NCBI RefSeq assembly: GCF_900240995.1
Contig: NZ_LT965953.1
Span: forward strand, 641,303 to 705,302
DNA length: 64,000 nucleotides
DNA from: Bacillus sp. Marseille-P3661
Lineage (GTDB): Bacteria; Bacillota; Bacilli; Bacillales; Bacillaceae_J
Reading direction: 5' to 3'
The position numbers and the translations under genes were made by a program. How positions within the stretch are numbered: position 1 is the first letter of the stretch; each line of letters opens with the position of its first letter. The notes below the pieces were generated by a model that searched no databases, was not told where the DNA came from, and was given only the letters and a program-made list of their open reading frames with translations. Shown here one piece after another: positions 57,005 through 64,000 of this stretch.

Positions 57005-57896
57005 ATTCTGACACGAAAAGTGTAGGAAGCCGTGAATCAGTCAGAATTGTGAGCGGATTCTGACTCTGCAAGCGCAAAAAGCCGTAAAGCAGTCAGAATA
57101 CTACCCGGATTCTGACTCTGCAAGCGCAAAAAGCCGTAACCTAGTCAGAATACTACCCGGACTCTGACTCTGCAAGCGCAAAAAGCCGTAAAGCAGTCAG
57201 AATACTACCCGGATTCTGACTCTGCAAGCGCAAAAAGCCGTAAAGCAGTCAGAATACTACCCGTATTCTGACACAAAAGAGGAAAAAAGCCATGAACCAG
57301 TCAGAATACTACCCGGATTCTGACACAAAAAGGGAAAAAAGCCGAAACCTAGTCAGAGTACTACCCGGATTCTGACACAAAAAGCGCAAAAAGCCGTAAA
57401 GCAGTCAGAATACTACCCGTATTCTGACACAAAAGAGGAAAAAAGCCATGAACCAGTCAGAATACTACCCGGATTCTGACACAAAAAGGGAAAAAAGCCG
57501 AAACCTAGTCAGAATAATACCCCGATTCTGACACAAAAAGGGAAAAAAGCCATAAAGCAGTCAGAATACTACCCGGATTCTGACACAAAAGAGGAAAAAA
57601 GCCATGAACAAGTCAGAATACTACCCGGACTCTGACACAAAAAGGGAAAAAAGCCGAAACCTAGTCAGAATAATACCCCGATTCTGACTCTGCAAGCGCA
57701 AAAAGCCGTAAAGCAGTCAGAATACTACCCGGATTCTGACACAAAAAGCGAAAAAAGCCGAAACCTAGTCAGAATACTACCCGGATTCTGACACAAAAAG
57801 GGAAAAAGGCTGAAACATAGTCAGAATACTAGCCAGATTCTGACACAAAAGAGGAAAAAAGCCGAAACCTAGTCAGAATACAAATCGCATTCTGAC
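57005..57896. repeat. 52-bp tandem repeat array with inverted arms (17 units plus end)
   Basis: ATTCTGAC (or ACTCTGAC) recurs at 57005, 57057, 57109 and so on to 57889: 18 occurrences, all exactly 52 bases apart. A unit is ATTCTGAC, a 27-base segment rich in A with AAGCC, then GTCAGAAT and a 9-base ACTACCCGG. The 8-base arms are inverted repeats, so each junction can form an 8-bp stem with a 9-base loop. The 27-base segment falls into three or four near-identical types. Units 6, 9 and 12 share one type, and 7, 10 and 13 another, giving a 156-bp higher-order period. The first and last units are the most diverged. It lies between ytcI and ytcJ and codes for nothing. Confidence 0.95.
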
Positions 57897-57986
57897 TCGG
57901 ACAAGCAAGAACTTTCGCTTACTGTTTTGAATAATATACTCATAATATGTTATCTTTCTTGTACTAGGTTATTTTAGAATGGAGAG

Positions 57987-59594
57987 ATGGAAGTGGGGAC
58001 TCTTTGGTATGGTGGAACGATTTACACCATGGAAAGTGAATATGATACTGTAGAGGCAGTATTTGTCCAGGATGGAGTTATTAGTGCAACAGGAAATCTC
58101 GAAGAGTTGAATGAGCGGTTTCAAAGTGTAATAACAGAAAAAGTTAATCTTAAAGGAGCGACGATGTTTCCTGGTTTTGTAGATAGTCATTTACATATTA
58201 TTGGTCATGGCGAAAAACTGTTGAGATTAGATTTGTCCACTAAAAGATCAGCAGATGAGATCATAGATTCACTTAATAAAAGAGTAAAAACAACGTTGGA
58301 AGGAGAGTGGCTCATCGGAGAAGGATGGAATGAAAATTTATTGCCGGATCAAAAAATATTTCACTGCACCGAGCTGGATGAAATAGCTCCAAATAATCCG
58401 ATGATGTTAACTCGTGTCTGCCGACATGCAATGGTTGTGAATACAAAAGCTTTAGAACTTGCGGGAATTGATGATAATACACCTGATCCTCCAGGGGGTG
58501 TTATTGTCCGAGATGATTCAGGAAAAGCCACAGGATTTTTACTAGATCAAGCTCAAGAACTTATAAAAAGGGTTATTCCTACAGTTAGTAAAGAGTATTT
58601 AAACAAAACACTAACAGCTTCAATTGACCATTTACATAGCTTAGGTCTCGTTGGTGGCCACACAGAAGACTTAAATTATTATGGTGGTTTTAATCGAACA
58701 TTTGATACATATCTAGATGTAGTTGGTAACAATTCGAGGAAATTTAGAGCAAATTTGTTGGTTCACCATGAGGTTGTAGAGGATATGCACAAAGCAGGAT
58801 ATATAGTAGGTGAAGTTACACCGTTTGTGGAACTAGGAGCGATGAAAATTTTTGCAGATGGAGCACTTGGGGGCCGAACAGCATTATTAAGTAAGCCATA
58901 TGATGATGCACCTGATACATCAGGTGTAGCTATTCACTCTATAAATGAGCTTGAAAAGCTCGTGCAAAAGGCAAGAGATTATAATATGCCGGTTGCCATA
59001 CATGTGATTGGCGATTTAGCTTTAGAATATGCGATAAGAGCTATCGAAAAATACCCTCCTAAGTCTAATCAGCGCGACCGACTAATTCACTGCCAAGTAT
59101 TACGAAACGATTTGCTTACAAGAATGAAAAAGCTACCGTTGATTGCGGATATTCAACCTAGCTTTGTTGCATCTGATTTTCCATGGGTAATTGATCGGTT
59201 AGGAAAAGAGCGGGTAAAGCTATCTTATGCTTGGAGAACCTTATTAGACGAAGGAATCATTTGTGCAGGTGGTTCAGATGCTCCGATAGAGGACGTTAAT
59301 CCATTGTTAGGGATTTACGCAGCAGTTACAAGAAAACATCCTGAACAAAATCATGGGAATAATGGATACTTCATCGATCAAGCCCTTACTGTTTATGAAG
59401 CTATTCAGTTATTTACGATCGGCAGTGCTAAAGCAATCAATCGTGAAAAGAATAGAGGGCTCATTAAAGAGGGTTACATAGCTGATTTTACTATCTTTGA
59501 GCAAGATTTAATGAAGACAGATATAGAACAAGTATTGTCAATAGAGATAAAAATGACTGTTGTTGATAATTCGATTGTCTATAAAAGAGAATAA
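57987..59594 (+). CDS. ytcJ: Amidohydrolase YtcJ (metal-dependent, amidohydrolase 3 family)
   Basis: A 535-residue TIM-barrel amidohydrolase. The metal HxH is H68/H70 in VDSHLHIIGHG; further family blocks are GEGWNEN, KIFADGALGGRTALL, VAIHVIGDLA and GGSDAPIEDVNPLLGIYAAVTR. The reaction is unknown; relatives act on N-acyl amides and formamides. GGAGAG abuts the ATG at 57987, and a GTG two codons later (57993) is better spaced and may be the real start. Confidence 0.88.
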   Translation: MEVGTLWYGGTIYTMESEYDTVEAVFVQDGVISATGNLEELNERFQSVITEKVNLKGATMFPGFVDSHLHIIGHGEKLLRLDLSTKRSADEIIDSLNKRVKTTLEGEWLIGEGWNENLLPDQKIFHCTELDEIAPNNPMMLTRVCRHAMVVNTKALELAGIDDNTPDPPGGVIVRDDSGKATGFLLDQAQELIKRVIPTVSKEYLNKTLTASIDHLHSLGLVGGHTEDLNYYGGFNRTFDTYLDVVGNNSRKFRANLLVHHEVVEDMHKAGYIVGEVTPFVELGAMKIFADGALGGRTALLSKPYDDAPDTSGVAIHSINELEKLVQKARDYNMPVAIHVIGDLALEYAIRAIEKYPPKSNQRDRLIHCQVLRNDLLTRMKKLPLIADIQPSFVASDFPWVIDRLGKERVKLSYAWRTLLDEGIICAGGSDAPIEDVNPLLGIYAAVTRKHPEQNHGNNGYFIDQALTVYEAIQLFTIGSAKAINREKNRGLIKEGYIADFTIFEQDLMKTDIEQVLSIEIKMTVVDNSIVYKRE

Positions 59595-59620
59595 GCTCCG
59601 ATTGGGAGCTTTCTCTTTTG
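59593..59620 (+). terminator. Terminator after ytcJ
   Basis: AAGCTCC / GGAGCTT stem, then TCTCTTTT. The stem begins at the ytcJ stop codon. Confidence 0.75.
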
Positions 59621-59640
59621 GTGGAATTATTAAACAACTC

Positions 59641-60441
59641 TTATAAAAACTGCCTTTGCACCTTTTCCCAGAAAGAGTTGTCTTTTAGTTTTACTGTTTT
59701 GACTTCTTTGTCACCTAATTTTATTTCAATTCTTTCTATATGTTGAATGCTTAATGCTTCATTATCCATCCCAATTACAGGGTAGTCATTACCGTCTTGG
59801 ACAATGTCTAATGTTAATTTTCTTTGACCACTTAAAATAAACGATGAACCCAGTGTTCGGTAGCGATTATTATTTAGAGATCCTAGTTCGCTTATTTGTA
59901 AACAAGGAAGTAAAGGATCTACTACTGCACCTTTTACGGATTTATTATAGCCACTGCTGCCCGTAGGAGTTGAAATGATTAAACCATCTCCTCTAAATGT
60001 TTCGAATGGCTTTTCGTCTATACTAACTTCCATTACAAATGTTTTAATGATTGAAGAGCGAACGGTGCATTCATTTAAACAATAAAAAGAAGTTTGGCCA
60101 TCTATGGTTACACTGATAGTTGGGTAACGTCTTACTTCAATTTCCTCATTTGCCATAGCATCTAATATTTTTTGGGTATTACTTGTATGAAAATCGGCGT
60201 AAAGGCTAGGAACATCTGTATTATTAATACCTATGTATAAAGCATCATCACGAAATCCTGTTTTCCTAACTGCTTGAAGAAAAGTTCCATCTCCGCCCAC
60301 ACTAACAATGATATTTGCTTTTGTATGATCTTCAACTGCTTTGAAATTATAATCATTAGGTAGTGCTTTTAGAGCCTCGACTTGTTGTTTTGTTTCTTCT
60401 GTATTTTTATAAAAAAAGAAAACATTGCGACGGTCTGGCAT
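59641..60441 (-). CDS. nadK2: NAD kinase 2 (YtdI type)
   Basis: A 266-residue ATP-dependent NAD kinase making NADP. The GGDGT loop is at 49-53 (VSVGGDGTFLQAV), NECTVRSS follows at about 124, and the STPTGSSGYNKS block marks the second Bacillus NAD kinase (B. subtilis YtdI has 267 residues). AAAGGAGGG precedes the ATG on the minus strand. It is convergent with ytcJ and divergent from sppA. Confidence 0.94.
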   Translation of the reverse strand: MPDRRNVFFFYKNTEETKQQVEALKALPNDYNFKAVEDHTKANIIVSVGGDGTFLQAVRKTGFRDDALYIGINNTDVPSLYADFHTSNTQKILDAMANEEIEVRRYPTISVTIDGQTSFYCLNECTVRSSIIKTFVMEVSIDEKPFETFRGDGLIISTPTGSSGYNKSVKGAVVDPLLPCLQISELGSLNNNRYRTLGSSFILSGQRKLTLDIVQDGNDYPVIGMDNEALSIQHIERIEIKLGDKEVKTVKLKDNSFWEKVQRQFL

Positions 60442-60600
60442 TTTATGCCCTCCTTTGATGTTAATGTTGCTTAAAGAGTTAGCCTTCCTAAACCTGCAAA
60501 GAAAATACTGGATATATATTCTAATGCTAATATAAGTAACTATACTAATCCTAGTTTTCTATTTCAATCAATCATTTATTAAAGATTTTTTAAAGTAATT

Positions 60601-60629
60601 TTGTTACACTGTGTGATAGTTGTTAGAAT
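60601..60629 (+). promoter_or_regulatory. Sigma-A promoter of sppA
   Basis: TTGTTA (60601-60606), 17-base spacer, TAGAAT (60624-60629), followed by a leader of about 55 bases to the GTG of sppA. Confidence 0.55.
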
Positions 60630-60690
60630 GTATGGTAAACATGGGAAAAGACGGCTTACAGCCAGGTGGATAGTAAAAGGAGGCAGTTTT

Positions 60691-61701
60691 GTGAACGGGA
60701 AACGTTGGTTAGCATTAGGAATTGCAGTTGTTCTGTTTTTCTTTTCTTTAGGAATCGAGTTCCTTTCTTCAATAGCATTCAGTGATGTGGAGAATTTTGG
60801 ATCGGTTTGGATGGAAGATATGGATCAAGAATTCTTTGAAGATGTAATGGAGAAGGGAACAGAATTAGGAAGCATTGCTGTATTGGAAATAAACGGAGCC
60901 ATTCAGGATATAGGGGATGTTGAATCATTCTTTCAATCTCCGACCTATAATCATCGAAAGTTTATGAGGATGCTGGATCATGCTGGACGAGATGACAGTG
61001 TGAAAGGAATCATAATTCGAGTTAATTCCCCAGGCGGCGGTGTAGTGGAAAGTGCTGAAATTCACGATAAGATTTTACATATAAAAGAAGAGTTTAAAAA
61101 GCCTGTTTTTGTATCTATGGGAAGTATGGCTGCGTCTGGTGGTTACTATGTATCTGCCCCTGCTGACAAAATTTTTGCAAGTCCTGAAACAATGACAGGG
61201 TCCTTAGGAGTCATAATCCAAGGAATTAACTATGCTGGCTTGGCTGAAAAATATGGAGTGAAATTTGAAACGATAAAGAGTGGAGAATTTAAAGATATAA
61301 TGAATCCAGCGCGAGATATGACAGAGGAAGAAAAACAGATTTTGCAGACAATGGTTAACAATTCCTATGAGGGTTTTGTTAATGTCATATCTAAGGGAAG
61401 AAATATACCTGTAGATGAAGTACGAAAAATTGCAGATGGTAGAATTTATGACGGCCGACAAGCAAAGTCACTGGGGCTTATTGATGAATTTGGATATTTA
61501 GATGACACCATTTCTGCAATGAAAAAGCTTGATGGAGTTGGAGATGTCAATGTTATTCGATATGAGTCTTCATTTGGATTTGATACTCTTTTAAAAGTTG
61601 CAAGTCAAAGGATATTTGTGGAAGATTATCAGTTACTAGGATTAACTGAGCTCATAACGCAACCGAATTCTCCGCGGTTAATGTATCTTTATGCTAGATA
61701 G
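60691..61701 (+). CDS. sppA: Signal peptide peptidase SppA
   Basis: A 336-residue membrane serine protease that degrades cleaved signal peptides. One N-terminal helix (ALGIAVVLFFFSLGIEFL) anchors an S49 domain. The catalytic Ser149 is in GSMAASGGYY and Lys201 in SGEFKDIMNP; their spacing of 52 equals that of Ser147/Lys199 in B. subtilis SppA. The GTG at 60691 lies about 7 bases after AAGGAGG; an in-frame upstream start at 60601 overlaps the promoter and is rejected. yteJ follows 15 bases later. Confidence 0.95.
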   Translation: MNGKRWLALGIAVVLFFFSLGIEFLSSIAFSDVENFGSVWMEDMDQEFFEDVMEKGTELGSIAVLEINGAIQDIGDVESFFQSPTYNHRKFMRMLDHAGRDDSVKGIIIRVNSPGGGVVESAEIHDKILHIKEEFKKPVFVSMGSMAASGGYYVSAPADKIFASPETMTGSLGVIIQGINYAGLAEKYGVKFETIKSGEFKDIMNPARDMTEEEKQILQTMVNNSYEGFVNVISKGRNIPVDEVRKIADGRIYDGRQAKSLGLIDEFGYLDDTISAMKKLDGVGDVNVIRYESSFGFDTLLKVASQRIFVEDYQLLGLTELITQPNSPRLMYLYAR

Positions 61702-61716
61702 AAAGGTGGGATTATC

Positions 61717-62274
61717 TTGGAACGTCCGAATGATGAAAAAATAATAGAGACTGGTAAGTTAAACGGGTTCGAACAACATGATAGCAAGCCGCCTTTAGTA
61801 AGCACAAGTAAAGAGAATCGAAAATACGTTTGGTTTGGAGGATTTTGGATTCGTTTTTGGGCTTATATGATTGACTTGATTGTAGTAGGAAGTTTGAATC
61901 GTATTATAATTGATCTGCCATTGAGATGGACGGGTTTTTCAGTTGACGATTCTAGTATGCTTTCGACAATAGGTATTTCAACTGCGGTTATGATGTATTT
62001 GTATTTTATTTTATTGACAAAAAGGTTCGGTCAAACATTAGGAAAAATGGTATTTGGATTAAAAGTTATTCAAAAGGATGAACAACAACTTAGCTGGTCT
62101 GCTGTTTTTTTTCGCGAATTTATAGGGAAGTTCATATCAAAAACTGCATTATTTCTTGGGTTCATCATGATAGGTTTTAGCCCCAAAAAACAAGGATTGC
62201 ATGATTGGTTTGCAGATACTATTGTAATACAAGAAAAAAAAGGAATGTTTCTTTCAAATATAAAGGCAAGTTAA
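61717..62274 (+). CDS. yteJ: RDD family membrane protein YteJ
   Basis: A 185-residue protein. An N-terminal soluble part of about 45 residues precedes a three-helix RDD domain; the naming residues are the R and D in FWIRFWAYMIDLIVVG and the late D in GLHDWFADT. In B. subtilis SppA and YteJ act together in resistance to lantibiotics, with YteJ as the regulator. That role is transferred by homology. TTG start at 61717 after AGGTGGGA; co-transcribed with sppA. Confidence 0.9.
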   Translation: MERPNDEKIIETGKLNGFEQHDSKPPLVSTSKENRKYVWFGGFWIRFWAYMIDLIVVGSLNRIIIDLPLRWTGFSVDDSSMLSTIGISTAVMMYLYFILLTKRFGQTLGKMVFGLKVIQKDEQQLSWSAVFFREFIGKFISKTALFLGFIMIGFSPKKQGLHDWFADTIVIQEKKGMFLSNIKAS

Positions 62275-62282
62275 TTGTTGTA

Positions 62283-62320
62283 TAAACCTGTTGTCTCTTT
62301 TAGAGCAGCAGGTTTATTTG
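62283..62320 (+). terminator. Terminator after yteJ
   Basis: AAACCTG / CAGGTTT stem extended by CTCT / AGAG pairs around TTTT; the T-tract is weak. Confidence 0.65.
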
Positions 62321-62363
62321 TATATTCATGGGAGATAATGGAATAAGAAGGGGGGGATGGTAA

Positions 62364-63083
62364 GTGAAATGGTTTCTTATTATACCTTTAGCGATAATTG
62401 CTATTATATTATTAATTTCTATTATTAAATTAAAGATTAAAGTTGATATATTACATACTCTAGACGATGATCATATCAAACTAACAGTAAAAGCACTATT
62501 TGGATTAATAACATATAAGTATGAAGCTCCATTAATAAAAATTGATAAAGAGACTGGGAGTGTTGTTGTTGAAAATGAACAAAAGGTCGGTGAAGAAGAA
62601 AAACAAAAAACAATAAGGAAAAGGAAGACTAAAATTACACCAAAAGAAACGTTAAATGGTTTAGAAAAAGCGAAGGATTTTTTGCAAAAGGTTGTTGGTT
62701 TACATTCAATTGTCAGAAGAATGTTAAGCCATTTTTCAGTTTCAAAATTTGAATGGAAAAGTTCAATCGGTCTGGGTGATGCGGCATATACAGGAATGGC
62801 AACAGGCTTTTTATGGACGATTAAAGGTACAGTCGTAGGGGTTGTTAGTCAATATATGAAATTGAAAGCCAGGCCTGATCTAGCAGTCACACCATTGTTT
62901 CAGGAGAATTTTTCGCATACTAGGTTTATAGGTATTTTTTCTTTTCGAATCGGGTATGCTATTGTCGCGGCCTTAAGTATCGTGAGACATTGGAAGAGTA
63001 CTAAAGGAGGACAACAACATGTCAGAACATCCAATTCAGGGCTTAATGACAACAGCTATGGAAAGCTTAAAGCAAATGATTGA
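62364..63083 (+). CDS. ytfI: DUF2953 protein YtfI
   Basis: A 239-residue protein with an N-terminal membrane helix (FLIIPLAIIAIILLISII), a charged middle stretch of Lys and Glu (about 70-100), and hydrophobic parts in the C-terminal half (DAAYTGMATGFLWTIKG). YtfI of B. subtilis is predicted to work with YtfJ in sporulation. GTG start at 62364, about 9 bases after the GGGGGG. It overlaps ytfJ by 65 bases, so the two are coupled. Confidence 0.87.
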   Translation: MKWFLIIPLAIIAIILLISIIKLKIKVDILHTLDDDHIKLTVKALFGLITYKYEAPLIKIDKETGSVVVENEQKVGEEEKQKTIRKRKTKITPKETLNGLEKAKDFLQKVVGLHSIVRRMLSHFSVSKFEWKSSIGLGDAAYTGMATGFLWTIKGTVVGVVSQYMKLKARPDLAVTPLFQENFSHTRFIGIFSFRIGYAIVAALSIVRHWKSTKGGQQHVRTSNSGLNDNSYGKLKAND

Positions 63084-63537
63084 TGTAAACACAATTATTG
63101 GAGATCCAGTAGAAACACCTGATGGTAGTGTTATTTTAACAGTTTCTAAAGTTGGCTTTGGATTTGCAGCAGGTGGTAGCGAATTCCAAGTTCAAGGTAG
63201 TGGTGGCGGAGACAACAGCGGCCTACCATTTGGTGGAGGTAGCGGGGGTGGAGTTTCTATAACACCAATTGCTTTTTTAATTGTAAATTCATCTGGAGTT
63301 AAAATGATTCATCTTGATGAAAGCACGCATTTGTATGAACGTTTGCTTGATCTAGCACCACAAGCTGTTGAAAAAATTCAAAACATGATGAGTAACAAAA
63401 ATAAAAACAATCAGGATAACCAAGGTAATCAAGGCAACCAAAGTCAAAACCAAAACCAAAATAATTCAAATCAACAGCAAGGATATAATCAACAACAAAA
63501 CCAACAAACACAATACTACCAAGATCCACCTATTTAA
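63019..63537 (+). CDS. ytfJ: GerW-family sporulation protein YtfJ
   Basis: A 172-residue protein of the GerW/YtfJ family, linked to spore germination. The core DVNTIIGDPVETPDGSVI and SKVGFGFAAGGSEF is strictly family-like, followed by a Gly-rich loop (about 55-80) and ITPIAFLIVN. The tail from about 130 to 172 is almost only Asn and Gln and is longer than in B. subtilis (about 151 residues in total). AAAGGAGG precedes the ATG, inside ytfI. Confidence 0.93.
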   Translation: MSEHPIQGLMTTAMESLKQMIDVNTIIGDPVETPDGSVILTVSKVGFGFAAGGSEFQVQGSGGGDNSGLPFGGGSGGGVSITPIAFLIVNSSGVKMIHLDESTHLYERLLDLAPQAVEKIQNMMSNKNKNNQDNQGNQGNQSQNQNQNNSNQQQGYNQQQNQQTQYYQDPPI

Positions 63538-63562
63538 AAAGTTAGCATTATGCTAGCTTTTT
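63536..63562 (+). terminator. Terminator after ytfJ
   Basis: AAAAAGTTAGCA pairs with TGCTAGCTTTTT (12 bp, one G-U) around TTA. Confidence 0.9.
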
Positions 63563-63602
63563 CTTTTGTATTGTTTCTTCTTATTATCCCAATGGATAAT
63601 TT

Positions 63603-63631
63603 TTGTAATAATTCCTATAAATGTTTATAAT
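63603..63631 (+). promoter_or_regulatory. Sigma-A promoter of tpx
   Basis: TTGTAA (63603-63608), 17-base spacer, TATAAT (63626-63631), about 55 bases before the tpx ATG. Confidence 0.58.
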
Positions 63632-63686
63632 TTAGAATAGTGTAGATAAAATAAATACACACAGTGAAATGGGAGGAGTTAGGATA

Positions 63687-64000
63687 ATGGCAAACGTAAC
63701 ATTTAAAGGGAATGAAATGACACTTATTGGTCAAGAAATTAAAGTAGGGGACCAAGCCCGGGAATTTAAAGTGTTAGCTAATGATTTAACTGAAGTGACA
63801 CTTGCTGACACAAAAGGGCATGTAAGATTGGTTAGTGTTATTCCTTCGATAGATACTGGAGTTTGTGATGCTCAGACAAGACGTTTTAACGAAGAGGCAG
63901 CAAAGTTAGAAAATGTAAAAGTATTAACAATCAGTGTGGATTTACCATTTGCCCAAAAACGTTGGTGCGGAGCGAACGGTATCGAAAATGTTCAAACATT
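63687..64000 (+). CDS. tpx: Thiol peroxidase Tpx (3' end outside window)
   Basis: The first 104 residues of an atypical 2-Cys peroxiredoxin that reduces hydroperoxides with thioredoxin. The peroxidatic Cys60 is in [15 protein letters not shown] and the resolving Cys94 in KRWCGANGI, both as in the family. GGGAGGAG is about 10 bases before the ATG. The frame runs open to the window edge. Position after ytfJ matches ytgI (tpx) of B. subtilis. Confidence 0.95.
   Translation, partial: MANVTFKGNEMTLIGQEIKVGDQAREFKVLANDLTEVTLADTKGHVRLVSVIPSIDTGVCDAQTRRFNEEAAKLENVKVLTISVDLPFAQKRWCGANGIENVQT

Noticed and set aside
57005-57896. CRISPR array (25-base palindromic repeat with 27-base spacers)
   Set aside because: The would-be spacers fall into three or four near-identical types and are not unique; no cas genes are in the window.

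Overview
The window is a 64-kb piece of low-GC, endospore-forming Bacillaceae chromosome. The gene order closely follows the region of the Bacillus subtilis chromosome that runs from amyX and ytmP through sftA, murC, ccpA, acsA, tyrS, rpsD, ezrA, thiI and sspA to tpx. Spore genes (an alpha/beta SASP, a GerW-family protein, refZ), a bacillithiol-linked protein (YtxJ), the CcpA / acuABC / acsA cluster and Firmicute RNA regulators (a tyrosine T-box, an rpsD leader) all support this. I cannot name a genus. No tRNA, rRNA, insertion sequence, prophage or CRISPR array was seen.

Layout. 0-4.3 kb: the tail of a possible ion-channel protein, a PepV-type dipeptidase, a CidA/CidB-like pair and a NERD-like protein. 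4.5-15.1 kb: amyX, ytmP, ytzH, trmB, ytnP, ytzB, ytoP, a DUF84 NTPase, a lipoprotein, a PfoR/EIIC-like membrane protein, ytpP and ytpQ. 15.3-18.7 kb: sftA, with an expanded, internally repeated linker. 18.7-22.2 kb: a TAXI-type TRAP transporter lying between sftA and murC, with a structured leader. 22.2-23.2 kb: about 1 kb with no intact gene. 23.2-33.6 kb: murC, an M29 aminopeptidase, ytxGHJ, a large FtsA-like ATPase, aroA, ccpA and motPS. 33.6-42.8 kb: acuCBA divergent from acsA, a class A penicillin-binding protein, and T-box-controlled tyrS. 42.9-52.1 kb: rpsD with its leader, a small membrane-anchored protein, dgcP, refZ, hisJ, ezrA, a small anchored protein and braB. 52.3-56.8 kb: nifZ-thiI (tRNA 4-thiouridine), sspA and an acyl-CoA synthetase. 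57.0-57.9 kb: a 52-bp tandem array. 58-64 kb: ytcJ, NAD kinase 2, sppA, yteJ, ytfI, ytfJ and the start of tpx.

The genes are mostly housekeeping: central carbon control (CcpA, AcsA with its AcuA acetyltransferase and AcuC deacetylase), aromatic amino-acid entry (AroA), division and chromosome handling (EzrA, RefZ, SftA, MurC, PBP), motility (MotPS) and spore proteins.

Three things stand out as poorly explained. (1) Two leader elements, at 12687-12804 and 18895-19008, share junction sequences (ACAU, AUAAG, UAGUG) and a three-way-junction fold with compensatory pair changes. They precede two unrelated membrane-transport-type genes and look like two copies of one cis-regulatory RNA class that I cannot match to a known riboswitch. 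(2) A non-coding array at 57005-57896 has an exact 52-bp period, 17 units and 8-bp inverted arms, with traces of a 156-bp higher-order unit. (3) The SftA linker carries four direct 126-bp (42-residue) repeats. All calls rest on reading the sequence and on family knowledge; no database search was run. Where an in-frame upstream start exists I chose the start that fits the ribosome-binding site and the family N-terminus.
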